Below are positions 35,030 through 46,074 of a stretch of 64,000 bases of DNA, piece by piece. Location of the stretch: the NCBI RefSeq assembly GCF_028640845.1, contig NC_080540.1, positions 229,136,794 to 229,200,793 of the forward strand, read 5' to 3'. A program made the position numbers and the translations under genes. The notes below the pieces were generated by a model. That model had not been told where the DNA came from, ran no database searches, and saw only the letters and a program-made list of their open reading frames with translations. Numbering within the stretch: the stretch's first letter is position 1; each line of letters begins with the position of its first letter. Source of the stretch: Ahaetulla prasina (Eukaryota; Chordata; Lepidosauria; Squamata; Colubridae).

Positions 35030-35965
35030 AACTCCTTCTCCTTGTCTCTAAGGCATTTGGTTCAGCAAAATTATCCTCCATGTTACTTTATCAGAGACAT
35101 CTTAAAAATGTTCACCTGAAAATGAAAAAGATTGGAAGAAGTTACAAGTCAGGCTAATAGGACTCTTCCTACTTCTCCCCCACTCCAGCTTCGATTAATA
35201 CCAAATTTGTTTCATATTATATTATTTATATCATTGATTTAATTGCATGCTTGGCTTTTTGCATTGCTGACTTTTTCTTGGTATTAAACTAAGGAGCCCT
35301 GCACATTTGATTCATCAGTCAATGCTTGCAAGATTATAACCTGTACCTGAAATCCTGAATCATAAGGACACATTTATTATTCTTTATAAAGTGATGTGAG
35401 GAAAGTTTTAGATACTTTAAAATGTGCAATCTATCAAGAGAAACTATTGGGAACAAAAAGCAAAATCACTTTGTATTTTAGGCAAACACATGTTATTTTT
35501 TTTTTTAACTTTTCCTCCTGTTGACCCTTATAGAAAACACATACAAGCTTTCTTTTGAAACTCTCAGACTTGAGCTGGAGTGTCTAACTATAGATTTAAA
35601 TATGAAAAATCCATGTTCAAACCTGCATGCAAGCTTGTAGCTTATTTTGTTGCCTAAGGCAAAACATTCTCTCAAGTATAACTTCATAAGATTGAAATGC
35701 CAATCTTGAAGCACTTTGAGCTTCTCCTGAGGAATGTAACATGTGGCCTTGCTGGATAAGACGAAAGGTCCATGAAACCCAGAATCCCGTTTCTAAGAAG
35801 TTTACAAGCAGGGCATGAAAATGAAACCATCTCCTATTGTTTGTTACCAACTCACACTTGTTACATTTAATGCTCAGTGCTGTACATTGAATATGAAGGC
35901 CCATTAACAACTCCTGGGATAAAAGTTTTAAAACCTATCCTTCATGAATATGCTGATTCAGCGGT
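35030..35965. other. No recognised feature
   Basis: Unique sequence. A minus-strand acceptor-like attttcag near 35120 was considered and rejected as an exon signal. Confidence 0.4.
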
Positions 35966-36326
35966 CACCAAAATTTTATGGCAAGGAATTCCATTTGCTC
36001 ATTGTGGCAAGGTTTATGCTTTAAACCAGGGGTGTCCAAACTTGGTCCCTTTAAGACTTGTGGACTTCAACTCCCAGAGTCCCTCAGCCAGCAAAGCTGG
36101 CTGAGGAACTCTGGGAGTTGAAGTCCACAAGTCTTAAAGGGACCAAGTTTGGGCACCCCTGCTTTACACTAAATGATAAAACCTACATCACATATATAAG
36201 CATATATAAACCACAATAGCTGCTCTATCACCAAAATATCATGGCAGGGAAGTCCACTGTGAATAGGTTTATGATATACACTAAGCGATAAAACATATAT
36301 CAATATATATAAACCACAATAGCTGG
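35966..36326. repeat. ~100-bp tandem duplication, one unit carrying a MITE
   Basis: Unit 1 starts caccaaaattttatggcaag at 35966 and resumes after the MITE with actaaatgataaaacctaca. Unit 2 starts caccaaaatatcatggcagg at 36229 and runs through aagcgataaaacatatatca. Both end in tatataaaccacaatagctg. Unit 2 lacks the MITE and so shows the uninterrupted site. Confidence 0.8.
36027..36161. mobile_element. Foldback hAT-like MITE, copy 4
   Basis: Starts caggggtgtccaaacttgg and ends ccaagtttgggcacccctg. Flanks ctttaaac and ctttacac match at seven of eight bases. The centre is ccagcaaagctgg. Inserted into unit 1 of the tandem duplication. Confidence 0.93.
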
Positions 36327-38478
36327 CTCCCAGGACAATCTAAGTCAGAGCTAAACAAACCAACATGATGTATAAATCCAGTCTATAGTTTGTACATTGC
36401 TACTCTAAATAGTTTTAATACACTTAGTATGTATTTTCTAAATGCTGTGCAGAGGCAAAATTAAAAGTCAGTCCCTTCCCATTAACTCATAACATAAAAT
36501 TAAAAAATATGTGAATAGGAAAACCTGTACTCAAACATCAGCTTATTCTTTGGCCAAAGGACTGATCTGATTTATCCTTCTCTAGCCATGAAGCTTTTTT
36601 TCCTAAAACAAAAGGAGGAGGGTTTTTTTCCTTGCTGAATCTAAACAGCTTAAAGAGGGGAAATAAGGAGGAGACAAGACATGGATACGCAAGACTCCTT
36701 AAAACTGACAAAACAACAAAAGAAGATTTGGCATGTTATTTAGAGACATATTATCATCTAAAATATTGTGCAAATTACTATGTCTTTCAGCGAGCTCGTT
36801 AAGATATTACCAAGATATGTCTTTTTGCCAAAAGTAATGGAAAAAGATCTTATAGCAAGACCTTGGAAACATCCCAGACTGTCTTCCTTTAATCTGTTTG
36901 CGTTCCCCACAAACTCTCAATCAACCTTCAACCAATCCTTTCTTGATTATTATGGATTTCATAAAAATACTCCCATAAATAAGGTGGAAAAAATGGGGGG
37001 TGAACAGTTCCCAGCAATTTTTATTCTTGTTTTATTGATAAGTGCTATAACCCAGAAAATGTTTAAAAGCCATGATGCTAACACGGTTAAAAATCTTATT
37101 CCTGCCTGCAGCCTCTGTACCAGCTGATTAAATGACAAGAACAAAACCAAATTAAGTTGTTTGCTAACTGCTATATATTAAGAAACAGCATTCTACACTA
37201 TTTTATTTCCCGCTTCGGTTGTTTTACATTCCACAGGTGCCAAAATATGTCTTCTTTAATGAGGTTTATATAAAAAAGGAACTTTTGATCTATGCTTACC
37301 TGAACTAATTCAAGGATGAAAATTCTAGTTCTAAAGTGAACGGTGCAAGCATCTTATAGTTCCAGAGGAAAGAAAAAAATCCTCCAGAGGAAAGGAAAAA
37401 AACCTGTTTATCTAACATCCTGTCACTCCTCACTGTTCAAACACCTCAATTTCTAAAGCCACCTTGAGGCATGAATCTCATTTTCTTCCTTTGTTACAGG
37501 TACACAGTTGAGCACAACAAATATTGGCAGGGGAGCTCGGATAGGGAGAGGAGGCAGAGGTGAAGCATCAAGGATTGCCACATAATTCTGGGAAGGAATG
37601 AAATGATAAAAATAAAAGTCTTCTTCAATTGCTGCTCTGTCATTGTCATGAACTACAAACTTCATGAAATCCATAAAACAGGTATGTTGGCTCATGGTTG
37701 TAATCCATATATTGAAGGGTACCAAATCAGAAAAGGCTATAGTTTTCCTGTATTATTGGAAATTTGCATGTTGATACATTTCATATTAAAAAGGGTAGTT
37801 ACACTGTAAAAACAATCAGTTTGCTAGGAAGGAAGGAAGGGGAGGAGGAGGAAAGAGCATACCAAGAATGAAAAAAAACCCACAATTCATACATCATATC
37901 CTTCATTCTCAACCCAGAATTCCCACTTGAGGCACAAAGGACCAGGCTAAAATTATCCTATTCTCAACACGTTATATGAAGACCTAGCTCTCTAGACAAA
38001 AATAATAATTTAATTGCTCTAATGCTCTAATCATGGGGAAGATAGGAGGACAGAGGACAATGACCAGTAACAAGGAGCAGTTAAAGCAGCAATGAGTGCA
38101 CTTCTGGAAGACCAAGTTAGAGATAGATCATCAGGGGAAAAGTTTATCTGGTCACTAAGAGATGACATCAGCTTGAGGGCATATAGAATAAAATCCTTCA
38201 GTGGCAGACAATCTGGTCTGTATTTTCACTTTCGCTAGACTTTGTGGGGGGGGGAGAAAGGTTCTAATTTGTGCTTTATAAATGCTAAATAAAAAGTAAA
38301 CCATTTCAACACATACACATCCTTTCCAATTCTTTGATATGAGAGTGCTCTATATAATTCAGTCTTTGTCAATCATCCAGTATAATGACTCCTTGGGAAG
38401 TAAGTGCAGAACTATCCAGACCAATATTCAATTCAACCCACGCATGTGAGGAGTAAAAGTAAAACTCAATCCAAATGT
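36327..38478. other. 2.1 kb AT-rich unique DNA
   Basis: No gene recognised. The 119-codon frame at 36768-37127 has no motif I know. A GGAA-rich run lies at about 37829-37857. Confidence 0.4.
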
Positions 38479-38480
38479 TA

Positions 38481-38866
38481 CAGGTAGTCCTCAACTTAAG
38501 ACTCATCTTACAACAAACTTCAAAAAGCTACTTACAACCCATCCTCAAAGTCAAAACTGCTGCCCTCTCACTGGAGTCCTGTGATCACATTTTGGATACT
38601 TGGCAACTAATTCACATTTACAACAGGTTGTAATGTTCCCCAGTCAGCAATTTACAACATTTTTCACTGGCTCCTGGCGTTTTTTTTTTCTTAGGAGAAG
38701 AATGAATTTGTTTAATAACCAATTGCCTAACAACTACGGTTATGCATTTTACATCTGTTAAAATGACTGTAAAATAGAGTGTAGTCATTGACAGCCTCAA
38801 CTTACAACCACAAAAACTTATGGCTAAAATTATGGGCTTCATTATGGTCATAAGTGAAGGCCTTTC
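38481..38866 (-). mobile_element. TA-flanked MITE family, copy H
   Basis: Starts caggtagtcctcaacttaag after TA; reverse orientation. A T-run with flanking cttaggagaag near 38681-38700 looks like an added piece. The right terminus is degraded. Confidence 0.75.
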
Positions 38867-39707
38867 CCCTTTCCTTCTTTCAGTTTTCTTTCCCTTGCTA
38901 TGTAAGCCTTGTGGCATTTATTTAGAAAACTGAGACATCGTTAGTAACTAAATGAAAAAGTTTGGACTAAATAATTAAATATGTATCAATGTGTCATAAT
39001 ATATCAATATGTATCAAAATTCTCTTCAGCATTTGTTTTAAAATTAGTTTTTACTTAAATGTACTAAAAACATTTAGTATTTTACTTAGGCCACCTTCAT
39101 ATTTTACAAAGAGAACAATTCAGCCAAGGGTAAACTTGCTCAGAGACTTACAAAGTAAATAAGAAATCATAACTTCTGTATTTTAATCACATGTAGTCAC
39201 TATATTTGATTTACTTTTATCACTCTCAGTAGAAAATGAAAAAAGTGCTCTGAAGAATGAAGTTATTCTTAATGTAAATCTTGAGCAAGTCTCTGTCAAT
39301 CATATTAGCTAACTGAGGAAATAGCTGTTCTTGACAGAAACTACACAGCCAGGTTAATTGCTTTGTGACTTATATTAAAAGTCAGCAAGTTATGGAACAC
39401 TAAAAAATGAACACTTCATCCCAGGGCAATTGTCCTACGCAATGCAAAAACAAAGCCATCCCACAAATGTATACATCTTAGCTACTTTTATTTTAATCAA
39501 ATAACCTGATGATACAGATACCAGTTTCCTGAGAATATTTCCTAGTACCTATAAGTACTAGGAAATTGTTTTGCCTATAAAAAAGGTTTAGAGACTGCTA
39601 CAGAAGTGAGTTAAGATTATGAATAAATAATTAAATTTTGGAATCTGTAAGAAATCTTGTACAAAATTATCCAGTTTTTCATAAATTAGCATGGCAGAAA
39701 AACATAA
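38867..39707. other. No recognised feature
   Basis: AT-rich unique sequence; a short palindrome tttcctagtaccta/taagtactaggaaa lies near 39538-39567. Confidence 0.4.
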
Positions 39708-39894
39708 TACAGGTAATCTTCAATTTATGACAGCCTTTGGAACTGGGATTTCTGCTGCTAAATGATCCTATCATAAAGTCTCGGTTACTGTTAACTGACT
39801 CTCAGTTATTAGGAGGGCAACTTCTGACTGGCTTCCTACAACTAAGATCAATGGGAAAACTGGCAGAAGATATAAATACCAGTCCATAGGCAGT

Positions 39895-40640
39895 TAACTG
39901 GCTGGTTCTGGGTGAGGGAGTGAACCAAGGGGGTTGAGGTGGGTATGCGGGGATGCACAGATGCTGTGTGGGTCAAAAGGTAGTACAAGGTTTTTAGGGA
40001 ATATGTGAGAGACACCGTTAGAATTGGGGAGGGTGCACGAAGGTGCAGAGGGTATGTGAGAGGCATGGTACAGGTTGGGAAGGGTGCATAAGGGGCACAT
40101 GAGTCAGAAAGGATTGGAGTGCACAAGGGTATGAGGGGTTCATGACAAGCACAATAAGAGTCAAAGAGGGCTGGTGAGGGTGTATGAGAGGTGCCATGTT
40201 GGTCAGGGAGGGGGTGCAAAGATGCAAGGGGCTGCATGAGAGCCACAGTTCAGGTTGAGAAAGGCACAAGGGAATGCACAACAGGCACTGCAAATGATGT
40301 AGAGCAGGGTTGGGTTCTACTTACCTTTACTACCGGTTCGCAATGGGAGCGCATACATGCTTCTGCACATGCACATAAGCCCCTTGATGATGTTGGAGCG
40401 GGTGGGCAGAGCCTCCCGCTGGTTTTACTACCGGTTCTATGGAACCGGACAGGACCGGGAGCAACCCACCACTGTAGAGAGTACACAAGGGACACCGTAT
40501 GGATCACAGATGGGGTGCATGGCTGCAGCACGAGTCAGGTGCGTCAGGATGCAAGGGAGGCACAGGGGTGCAAAAAAGGAAGATCAAATATGGGTACAGC
40601 GCAGAAGTAGCTAGTGCAGCACAAATGCAGAGGGGCTATG
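39895..40640. repeat. Degenerate G-rich minisatellite
   Basis: Many imperfect units built from gggtgca, aagg, tgagaggca and gtcagg/gttggga motifs, spaced about 35-75 bp. Strong purine bias on the plus strand. Interrupted by the MITE at 40305-40474. Open frames on both strands here arise from the repeat and are not credible genes. Confidence 0.6.
40305..40474. mobile_element. hAT-like MITE, 170-bp member
   Basis: Starts cagggttgggttct and ends gcaacccaccactg; inside, tactaccggttc occurs twice. The end accacccactg type matches the 27288 family. The motif tgtagag flanks both ends, slightly out of the standard register. Confidence 0.75.
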
Positions 40641-40996
40641 GAAGATACACAAGCTGTGACCTTTCCTCTTGACTTTCTAGGGGAGCCATCAGGGAAGGGT
40701 GCAAATGGTGACCATGTGATTATAGGGGCCTGGCAACCAGTTGTATGTACAAACAAATTGCCAAGAACATAGATCACAATCACACAACCACAGGGTTGCT
40801 GGGACAGCTAGAACTCTGAGGACCAACTGTAACCACCATTTCTTCAGCGATATCATACCTTGGACCAACCACTGGCAAAACAGTCGTAGGTTGAGGTCTA
40901 CCTATAGAAAACAAAGGTTGACAATAACATTTACTTGCTCGTTATTTAAAGTAAGTTGTCAGCTGAAAAGTGACCAACTCTATCGCTCTGTATTTG

Positions 40997-41500
40997 CTGT
41001 GCCTCGCCCGCCCCCCTCTCCGCAGCCGGGCCCCTCCCATCTCTGTTATCTGAGCCAGAGACTGATAGTGAAGAAAAATGGCCTGGCATGCCTCCAACCC
41101 CCAGCCCTGGCACCATGCCCGGACAGACTGAGCAAATAAATCTCCCCCCCACAGCGTGTGAGCAAGAAGCCAGCCACGAGCTAGAATTGCCGGCAGCTGA
41201 CAAAATGTGGATAGATTCCAGGTTCCGGAGAATGGAGAGGCAACGTCAGCAAAAGGAAGGGAGGGGCAGGCCTGGATAAGTGCTGAGTCATGGAGCCACA
41301 CCCCATGGCCTATATAAAGGATCTGCTTTTTGGCATTCCTTGAGTCAGGCAAAGTCTAATCTGGTTGCTGAAGCCACATCTTGGATTCCTGCCTGCCCTG
41401 AGAACTCTGAAAGGAATTTGGCAAAGCTGCAGAGGCTTCGTGGCCAAGCTTGATACAGACTTCCCCGACCTGGCCGTCAGAGGAGGAGTGGGACACAACA
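40997..41500 (+). mobile_element. Candidate solo LTR
   Basis: A 504-bp GC-rich block starts ctgtgcctcgcccg and ends gggacacaaca, flanked by exact 7-bp repeats gtatttg (40990-40996, 41501-41507). It contains a TATA-box-like tatataaa at 41311-41318, as an LTR promoter would. The TG...CA ends are approximate and the duplication is longer than the usual 4-6 bp, so the call is tentative. No internal gag or pol coding sequence is present. Confidence 0.4.
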
Positions 41501-41507
41501 GTATTTG

Positions 41508-41847
41508 TTGCACTTGGTTGTCCTTGCCTAACTGTGGTAATTGGGAACTGGCAATTCTGATGCTAAGCATAGCAGTTGTAAAGAGGAACTTAAGTGCTGT
41601 GGCAGTTCAGGTTGCATCTAATTTGCTTGTTGCAAGCTGACAGTCACAAATGCTGATCATGTGACCATGGGATGGTGCAACTGTCATAATTGGGAGCCAG
41701 TTGCCAAATACCTGAATCGTGATCACATGATTGCAGAGATGCTGCAATGGCTGCAACTACAAGGATTGATCATTAAGTCTCCTCGTTCAGTGCCCTTGTA
41801 ACTCTGAAGAGTTGTTTAATGAGCGGTCATTAAACAAGCACTACCTG
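41508..41847 (+). mobile_element. TA-flanked MITE family, copy K
   Basis: The right end acaagcactacctg is followed by TA; the body with gaccatgggatggtgcaact and ccagttgccaaatacctgaa matches the family. The left terminus is not recognisable. Confidence 0.65.
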
Positions 41848-41993
41848 TATAGTTTCTTGAATATACAGTGAATTTTTACGTGATTAAACTCACTTACTGA
41901 ATTAAGCAGTTTGGGCATTGCACAATACAAACATGAACAAATCAAATGGACTGCTTGCCCAAACACACTATCCTACAGTCCTAAAAGGGATTA

Positions 41994-42145
41994 AAGGAGC
42001 GTTGTTTTACCTGAATGGCTCTTCTCAGTGGCTGCGGAATAGTCCAGGAATGGGTGTTGCTACAGTCGGATCTGCTCAGAGACTGAGCCGTAAATTCTTT
42101 AGGCACGCCCCCTTGCCTCTCTCGCTCTCCAGTTTTTCGGTGAAG
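41994..42145 (-). repeat. DIRS terminal inverted repeat (3' end of element)
   Basis: Begins aaggagcgttgttttacctg, then ctgcggaatagtccaggaat and cagagactgagccgtaaatt. Its complement occurs at 46075-46209, which lacks the outermost 25 bp or so. Confidence 0.88.
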
Positions 42146-42218
42146 TCATAGCTGAAAAAGAGGCTTGCAAAATGTTAGAAATAGCTGGCTCCAGACCCTA
42201 TGCAATCAAAGGTGGGGC

Positions 42219-42297
42219 TGGACTATTCCGCAGCCACTGAGAAGAGCCGTTCAGGTAAGACAACGCTCCTTCTCCAGTGTAGCTGCAGAATAGTCCA
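42219..42297. repeat. DIRS internal complementary region
   Basis: Reads tggactattccgcagccact, then gttcaggtaagacaacgctc, then tctccagtgtagctgcagaa. The first two parts complement 41994-42055; the last matches the complement of 46183-46209. It thus brackets the junction that a circular intermediate would use. Confidence 0.85.
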
Positions 42298-42410
42298 GAT
42301 ATGGGACATACCAAAGGCTGGCTGTCCTAAGGGCGGGTAGCTATTGGGTCTGGAGCCCCCAAAGCCACATGCCCCTGTTGTAAAACCCTTCTGCCAAAGG
42401 ATGCCTCTGC

Positions 42411-43401
42411 TCATGCAAAGGCATCCAACTTATAATGGCAAATTAAAGGTGAGGGAGTAGTCCAGGTGGCTGCCCTACAAATGTCCTCCAGGGAAGCTTG
42501 TGTCGACCATGCAGCAGTGCTAGCTGCGCTTCTAGTCGAGTGTGCAGTAATCCGTCTGGGTACCGGAAGCAACTACACCTGGTAAGCTTTCACAATATTC
42601 ACCTTTAACCAACAACCAATGGTCACAGAGGACATCCTGGTGCCCACAAAGTGGGCTGGAGGAAACAAATAGAGCCTCAGATCTCCTGGTGGACGCAGTT
42701 GGTTTAATATAGATCTTAAGAGCCCTCTTTACATCTAAGGTATGCCAATGTCTCTCCAGGGCATGGGATAGCCCTGGACAGAAGTTTGGCAGAATAATCT
42801 CCTGGGCCCTATGAAACCAGGAGTTAACCTTTGGGATGAAGGAAGGATCAAGTCTCAGGTTGACCTTATCTGGATGAAAGATGCAGAGATCAGCTCTAAC
42901 CGAAAGAGCAGCCATCTTGGATATGCGCCTAGTTGATATTATAGCCACCAGGAATGAGACTTTAAGAGTCAAATATCTGAGGCTTGTGGTCCTCAGGGGC
43001 TCAAAGGGTGGCTCCGTAAGGGCCTGCAGAACCTTGGGTAACTCCCAAATTGGGTATCTATGGATAGTTGGAGGTCTCAAATTTGTTGCCCCACAAATAA
43101 ATCTGTGGATGACAGGGTGTCGCATGAGGGCCTTGGTCATTGCCCATCTTCCTGCCTTGGAATGGTACTGTGCGACAACCCCTTGCCCAGGGCATTGCAT
43201 GAAGTGGATCAGGGGGTTGGAGAGGAACCCCCATGAGAGACCCAATCTTATGGTGCTCAAGACCCAATTGTCTGTCGTTGTCTGCAGCCACTGGTCTACA
43301 AGGAGGCTCAGGCTTTTGCCTACGTTTGCAGTTGCCAGTTCTGCAAAATGGCTGCTTGTTGGAGAAATTTTGCCTTGGCCTGTCCTGAAAGCCCTGTCCA
43401 T
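42411..43401 (-). pseudogene. DIRS tyrosine recombinase fused to RT N-terminus
   Basis: The open frame 43401-42532 is 289 codons. Residues about 27-60 (VDQW..TTTDNWVLSTI) resemble the start of DIRS reverse transcriptase. From about residue 92 (LMRHPVIHRFICGATNL) it is tyrosine recombinase: PIWELPKVLQAL, FEPLRTTSLRYLTLKVSFLV, then the first catalytic arginine in STRRISKMAALSV (about 157-168). The later catalytic motif HSTR is encoded at 42542-42531 in a different frame, followed by EDICRAATWTTPS and the nucleophile tyrosine in HYKLDAFA near 42434-42432, with a stop at 42411-42413. So all catalytic signatures remain, but a frameshift near 42645 and one stop before HSTR break the gene. Because the RT-recombinase fusion is in frame, the deletion may be a transmitted, non-autonomous form. 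Confidence 0.87.
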
Positions 43402-43796
43402 CCTGCTGGCATTCCTGTCATTGTTCGTAAAATTTCTGATGGGAGGTACCCTGTTGTACCGAGGCTCAAAAGGACTGCCGTCAGTACAAGGCAGCAGAGC
43501 GACAGTCTGCTCATCTAGCTGCCAAAGGCAGCACCTTCCTTTTGTCCCTTCCTTCTACCAGAAGCGGGTCCAGGGATTCGCCAAAAAGCATGCCGCCTAC
43601 ATATGGAGCGGATGCTAATCTCCATTTTGACTGGACGTCAGCTGACCACTGACGGAGCCATATAATATCCGGGATATTATGGAGGCGGCTAGGACTCTGG
43701 AGGCATATTTGACAGAATGCAGAGTTGCATCTGCAGGAAATTGGACTGCTGCAATGATTTTATTAAGGTCTTGATGCAGGCGAGCCTCCTAGGGAG

Positions 43797-44878
43797 CTAC
43801 CTGGAATGAATTTGGCGGAGCCAAATGAGGGAGATGCGGTTAAAAAATGAGGCCGCGGTGGAGGCCTTAATTGCCCAGGCTGAGTCCTGGTGGGTTTTCC
43901 GCAAAACCAAATCGGATTTTTTTATCCTCCACTCACAACCCATTGACGACATCCCAGCCAGAAACAGTGAGGGGAAAGACAGAGCCAGGATGGGACCATC
44001 TACCGAGGTGACTGAGTTACTGAGATAAGTCCGGTGCCATGTCATAAAACTTCTTGTCGTTCCCATTGGGAGTGGGAAGTGTCGCAGGATTAGACTATTG
44101 TTTCCGGACAACATCCAGAAACGGTTGGGGAGCCAGAATAAAGTGTTGTTCCACTATGGGCTCCACAAACAGATCTTGACTGTGGTCAGGATCAGGTGCC
44201 ACCAGCACCACTGTGGGTAAATCTTCTGATAAGTGGGCCATGGCCTTTGCCTTGTGCAACAAGGACTTAAACACACCCAGAGGAAATAGACCCGTAAAGG
44301 CAGGAATATCAGGGGATAGCCCTTCATTGCCTGAGAGATCGAGATCTCTCTGGGACTCACCCTCCAAAAATGAATCCTCACTGACAGAGGAATGGCTGCA
44401 AGAGTGACCCTGGATGTCTGGAAAGTCAGTAGGTAGCGGTCCCTCTTGGGGGCGAACAGGAGATTCTGAAATCAGAGAGGCAGAACGTTCCTGAAGTTAG
44501 CCAATAGCAATGCCCTGGGTCAGGGGTCTGCAAACTTGGCTCTTTTAAGACTTGTGGACTTCAACTCCCAGAGTTCCTCAGCCAGCTTTGGCTGAGAGTT
44601 GAAGTCCACAAGTCTTAAAAGAGCCAAGTTTGCAGACCCCTGCTCTGGGTGATTGCCTGAGCTATCAGCAGTTTTAAACTATAAGGCAAATCTGCCAGGT
44701 TGGTTTCCTGTGGGGGCAACCCAGCAGGTGGTGGTAGGAGAGAGGCCCTAGGAGCAAAGGCCCCGGCCTGAGTGGGCTGAAACTCTGTCTCTGCCACCTG
44801 GCAGGCAAATGGGTTGTTCCCTGCATCCCTGTCCCTGCTATCTAGGGAAACTAGATTAAGAGACGAGACCACCAGCAT
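43797..44878 (-). pseudogene. DIRS gag-like ORF1 remnant
   Basis: Minus-strand segments: 44878-44643 upstream of a MITE insertion (ending LPYSLKLLIAQAITQ), 44520-44095 (including FTGLFPLGVFKSLLHKAKAM), and 44114-43797 (ending STAASFFNRISLIWLRQIHS). The last motif is typical of the C-terminus of vertebrate DIRS ORF1 proteins, where AATAASFFNRASLLWLRQLQ-like text recurs. Frames are broken by at least one shift near 44100, a stop, and the inserted foldback MITE. ORF1 is thought to be a nucleocapsid-like protein. Assignment is by motif recall. Confidence 0.75.
44521..44642. mobile_element. Foldback hAT-like MITE, copy 5, inside DIRS ORF1
   Basis: Starts caggggtctgcaaacttggc and ends gccaagtttgcagacccctg, exact complements. 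Flanks ccctgggt and ctctgggt match at seven of eight bases. The centre is shortened. It was inserted after the DIRS element. Confidence 0.93.
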
Positions 44879-46074
44879 CCCCTGGTGTCCAATTTTGGGG
44901 AGATGGGTGGGGGGAGAGATGAACCTGTTCTGTCACGAGGGAATGGGAGGTAGAAGGCTCAACTAGTTGAGACTGCTTCTGCAAATCTGCGTGATGTTTC
45001 TCAGTTTGGAGAATTGCTTATCCAGGGCTCTTTATCTCCGTTCTCCGTCCTTTAATTCAGGCCTGCTTCTCCTTGCCTCACCTGGCAGATATACAGGATG
45101 CCTTATTGCTCACTGAGGCTGCTGCACTCAGATCAGGAGCTTCAACAAGGCGTTTCTCCCTCCTTCTGGATCCCTCCGCCATTATGATGATGGCACAGTA
45201 ACTGCCTGAAATCCAAGCCCTTTACTGCAGAGGCAGGGTAATGTCCGACTTAAAGAAGGGCAGGGACCCTGATGATAAGATGACAGTCACAAGGGCAGGA
45301 GGAGGAGGGAGGAGGTGGCAGCAGTGCCAGAGAAATCCAGGTTAGCCAGCAACACTCAGCAGGAATGGTGTCCTCCTCCGCAGGACTGGTGTTCCTAGGG
45401 CGAACCCAGGAGGTAGCCAGCACCCAAGGGCCGCTTTTTCACCCAGAGAAACCCAGGGATTGGCAGCCTGATCGCAGAACTACCCCACACTGCTCCAAAC
45501 CTGAATCCAGGGGTCAGCAGCAACAGCAGGCTCCTGGGGTCTAGCGCAAATGAAATGGAAGCAGCAATCAAGCTATCCACTAGCTGCCTGCCAAGCGCTC
45601 TGTTCTATTGAGAGAGGGAATCCCTATGATGATAATCAGCCGCCCACCAAGGCACTCTGCCGCCGGGAGAAGGCACCGCTCGCAGCAGTATCAGCAGCGA
45701 GGCTGCCTGCCACTGAACTATTAATAGCCAGATGTGCAGATGATGCGGCCGCGACCTCAAAATGTTGGCGGCAAAAAGTAAGCATCAGTGAGCGGCGGCA
45801 CCAAATGGCGGCATGAAGAGGCAGTGGCGCTGAACAACAGCCCTGACCAAAAGGCTGCCCGCCAATGTTCCACGAGGCAGCGCCGATTCCAAGGTGCTTC
45901 AAAAAGTGTTCCAAGGCGCTTCCAAGCGGCAAGGCTTCCAAGCCCGTTGGTAGCATGGGAGTCTGAATAAGGCCCCTGACTGATGTAAGAGAAAAAAATT
46001 GTAAGGGGTCCAGGACCTGAAATAGTCCAGGAACACTTCACTACAGTCGCGGAGCACAAAAAAACATCTCTATC
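44879..46074 (-). other. DIRS 5' leader region
   Basis: GC-rich sequence between ORF1 and the terminal repeat. Contains (ggagga)-type and gcagcag-type short repeats. Open frames on both strands (for example 45550-45816 and 45636-45956) overlap and lack recognisable motifs. Confidence 0.5.

Larger units (their letters stand above)
39710..40903. mobile_element. TA-flanked MITE family, long composite copy I
   Basis: Starts caggtaatcttcaatttatg after TA and ends gtaggttgaggtctaccta before TA. Both ends and about 200 bp at the right match the family, but about 800 bp of G-rich repetitive sequence and a second MITE lie inside. Size is 1.2 kb against about 0.37 kb for other copies. Confidence 0.65.

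Noticed and set aside
34975..35125. Possible minus-strand exon with acceptor-like attttcag and a charged helix-like frame
   Set aside because: The coding-looking part is one arm of the inverted-repeat element at 34777-35029; the same words occur in the other arm.
36768..37127. 119-codon plus-strand frame
   Set aside because: No motif, no splice context and no similarity I can recall; treated as chance.
39848..40610. Long overlapping frames on both strands
   Set aside because: They come from the G-rich minisatellite; purine-biased repeats keep several frames open.
42881..43618. 245-codon plus-strand open frame
   Set aside because: It lies antisense to the DIRS recombinase, which has clear homology on the minus strand.
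45550..46059. Frames on both strands in the DIRS leader
   Set aside because: They overlap each other, lack motifs and lie in non-coding leader sequence of the element.
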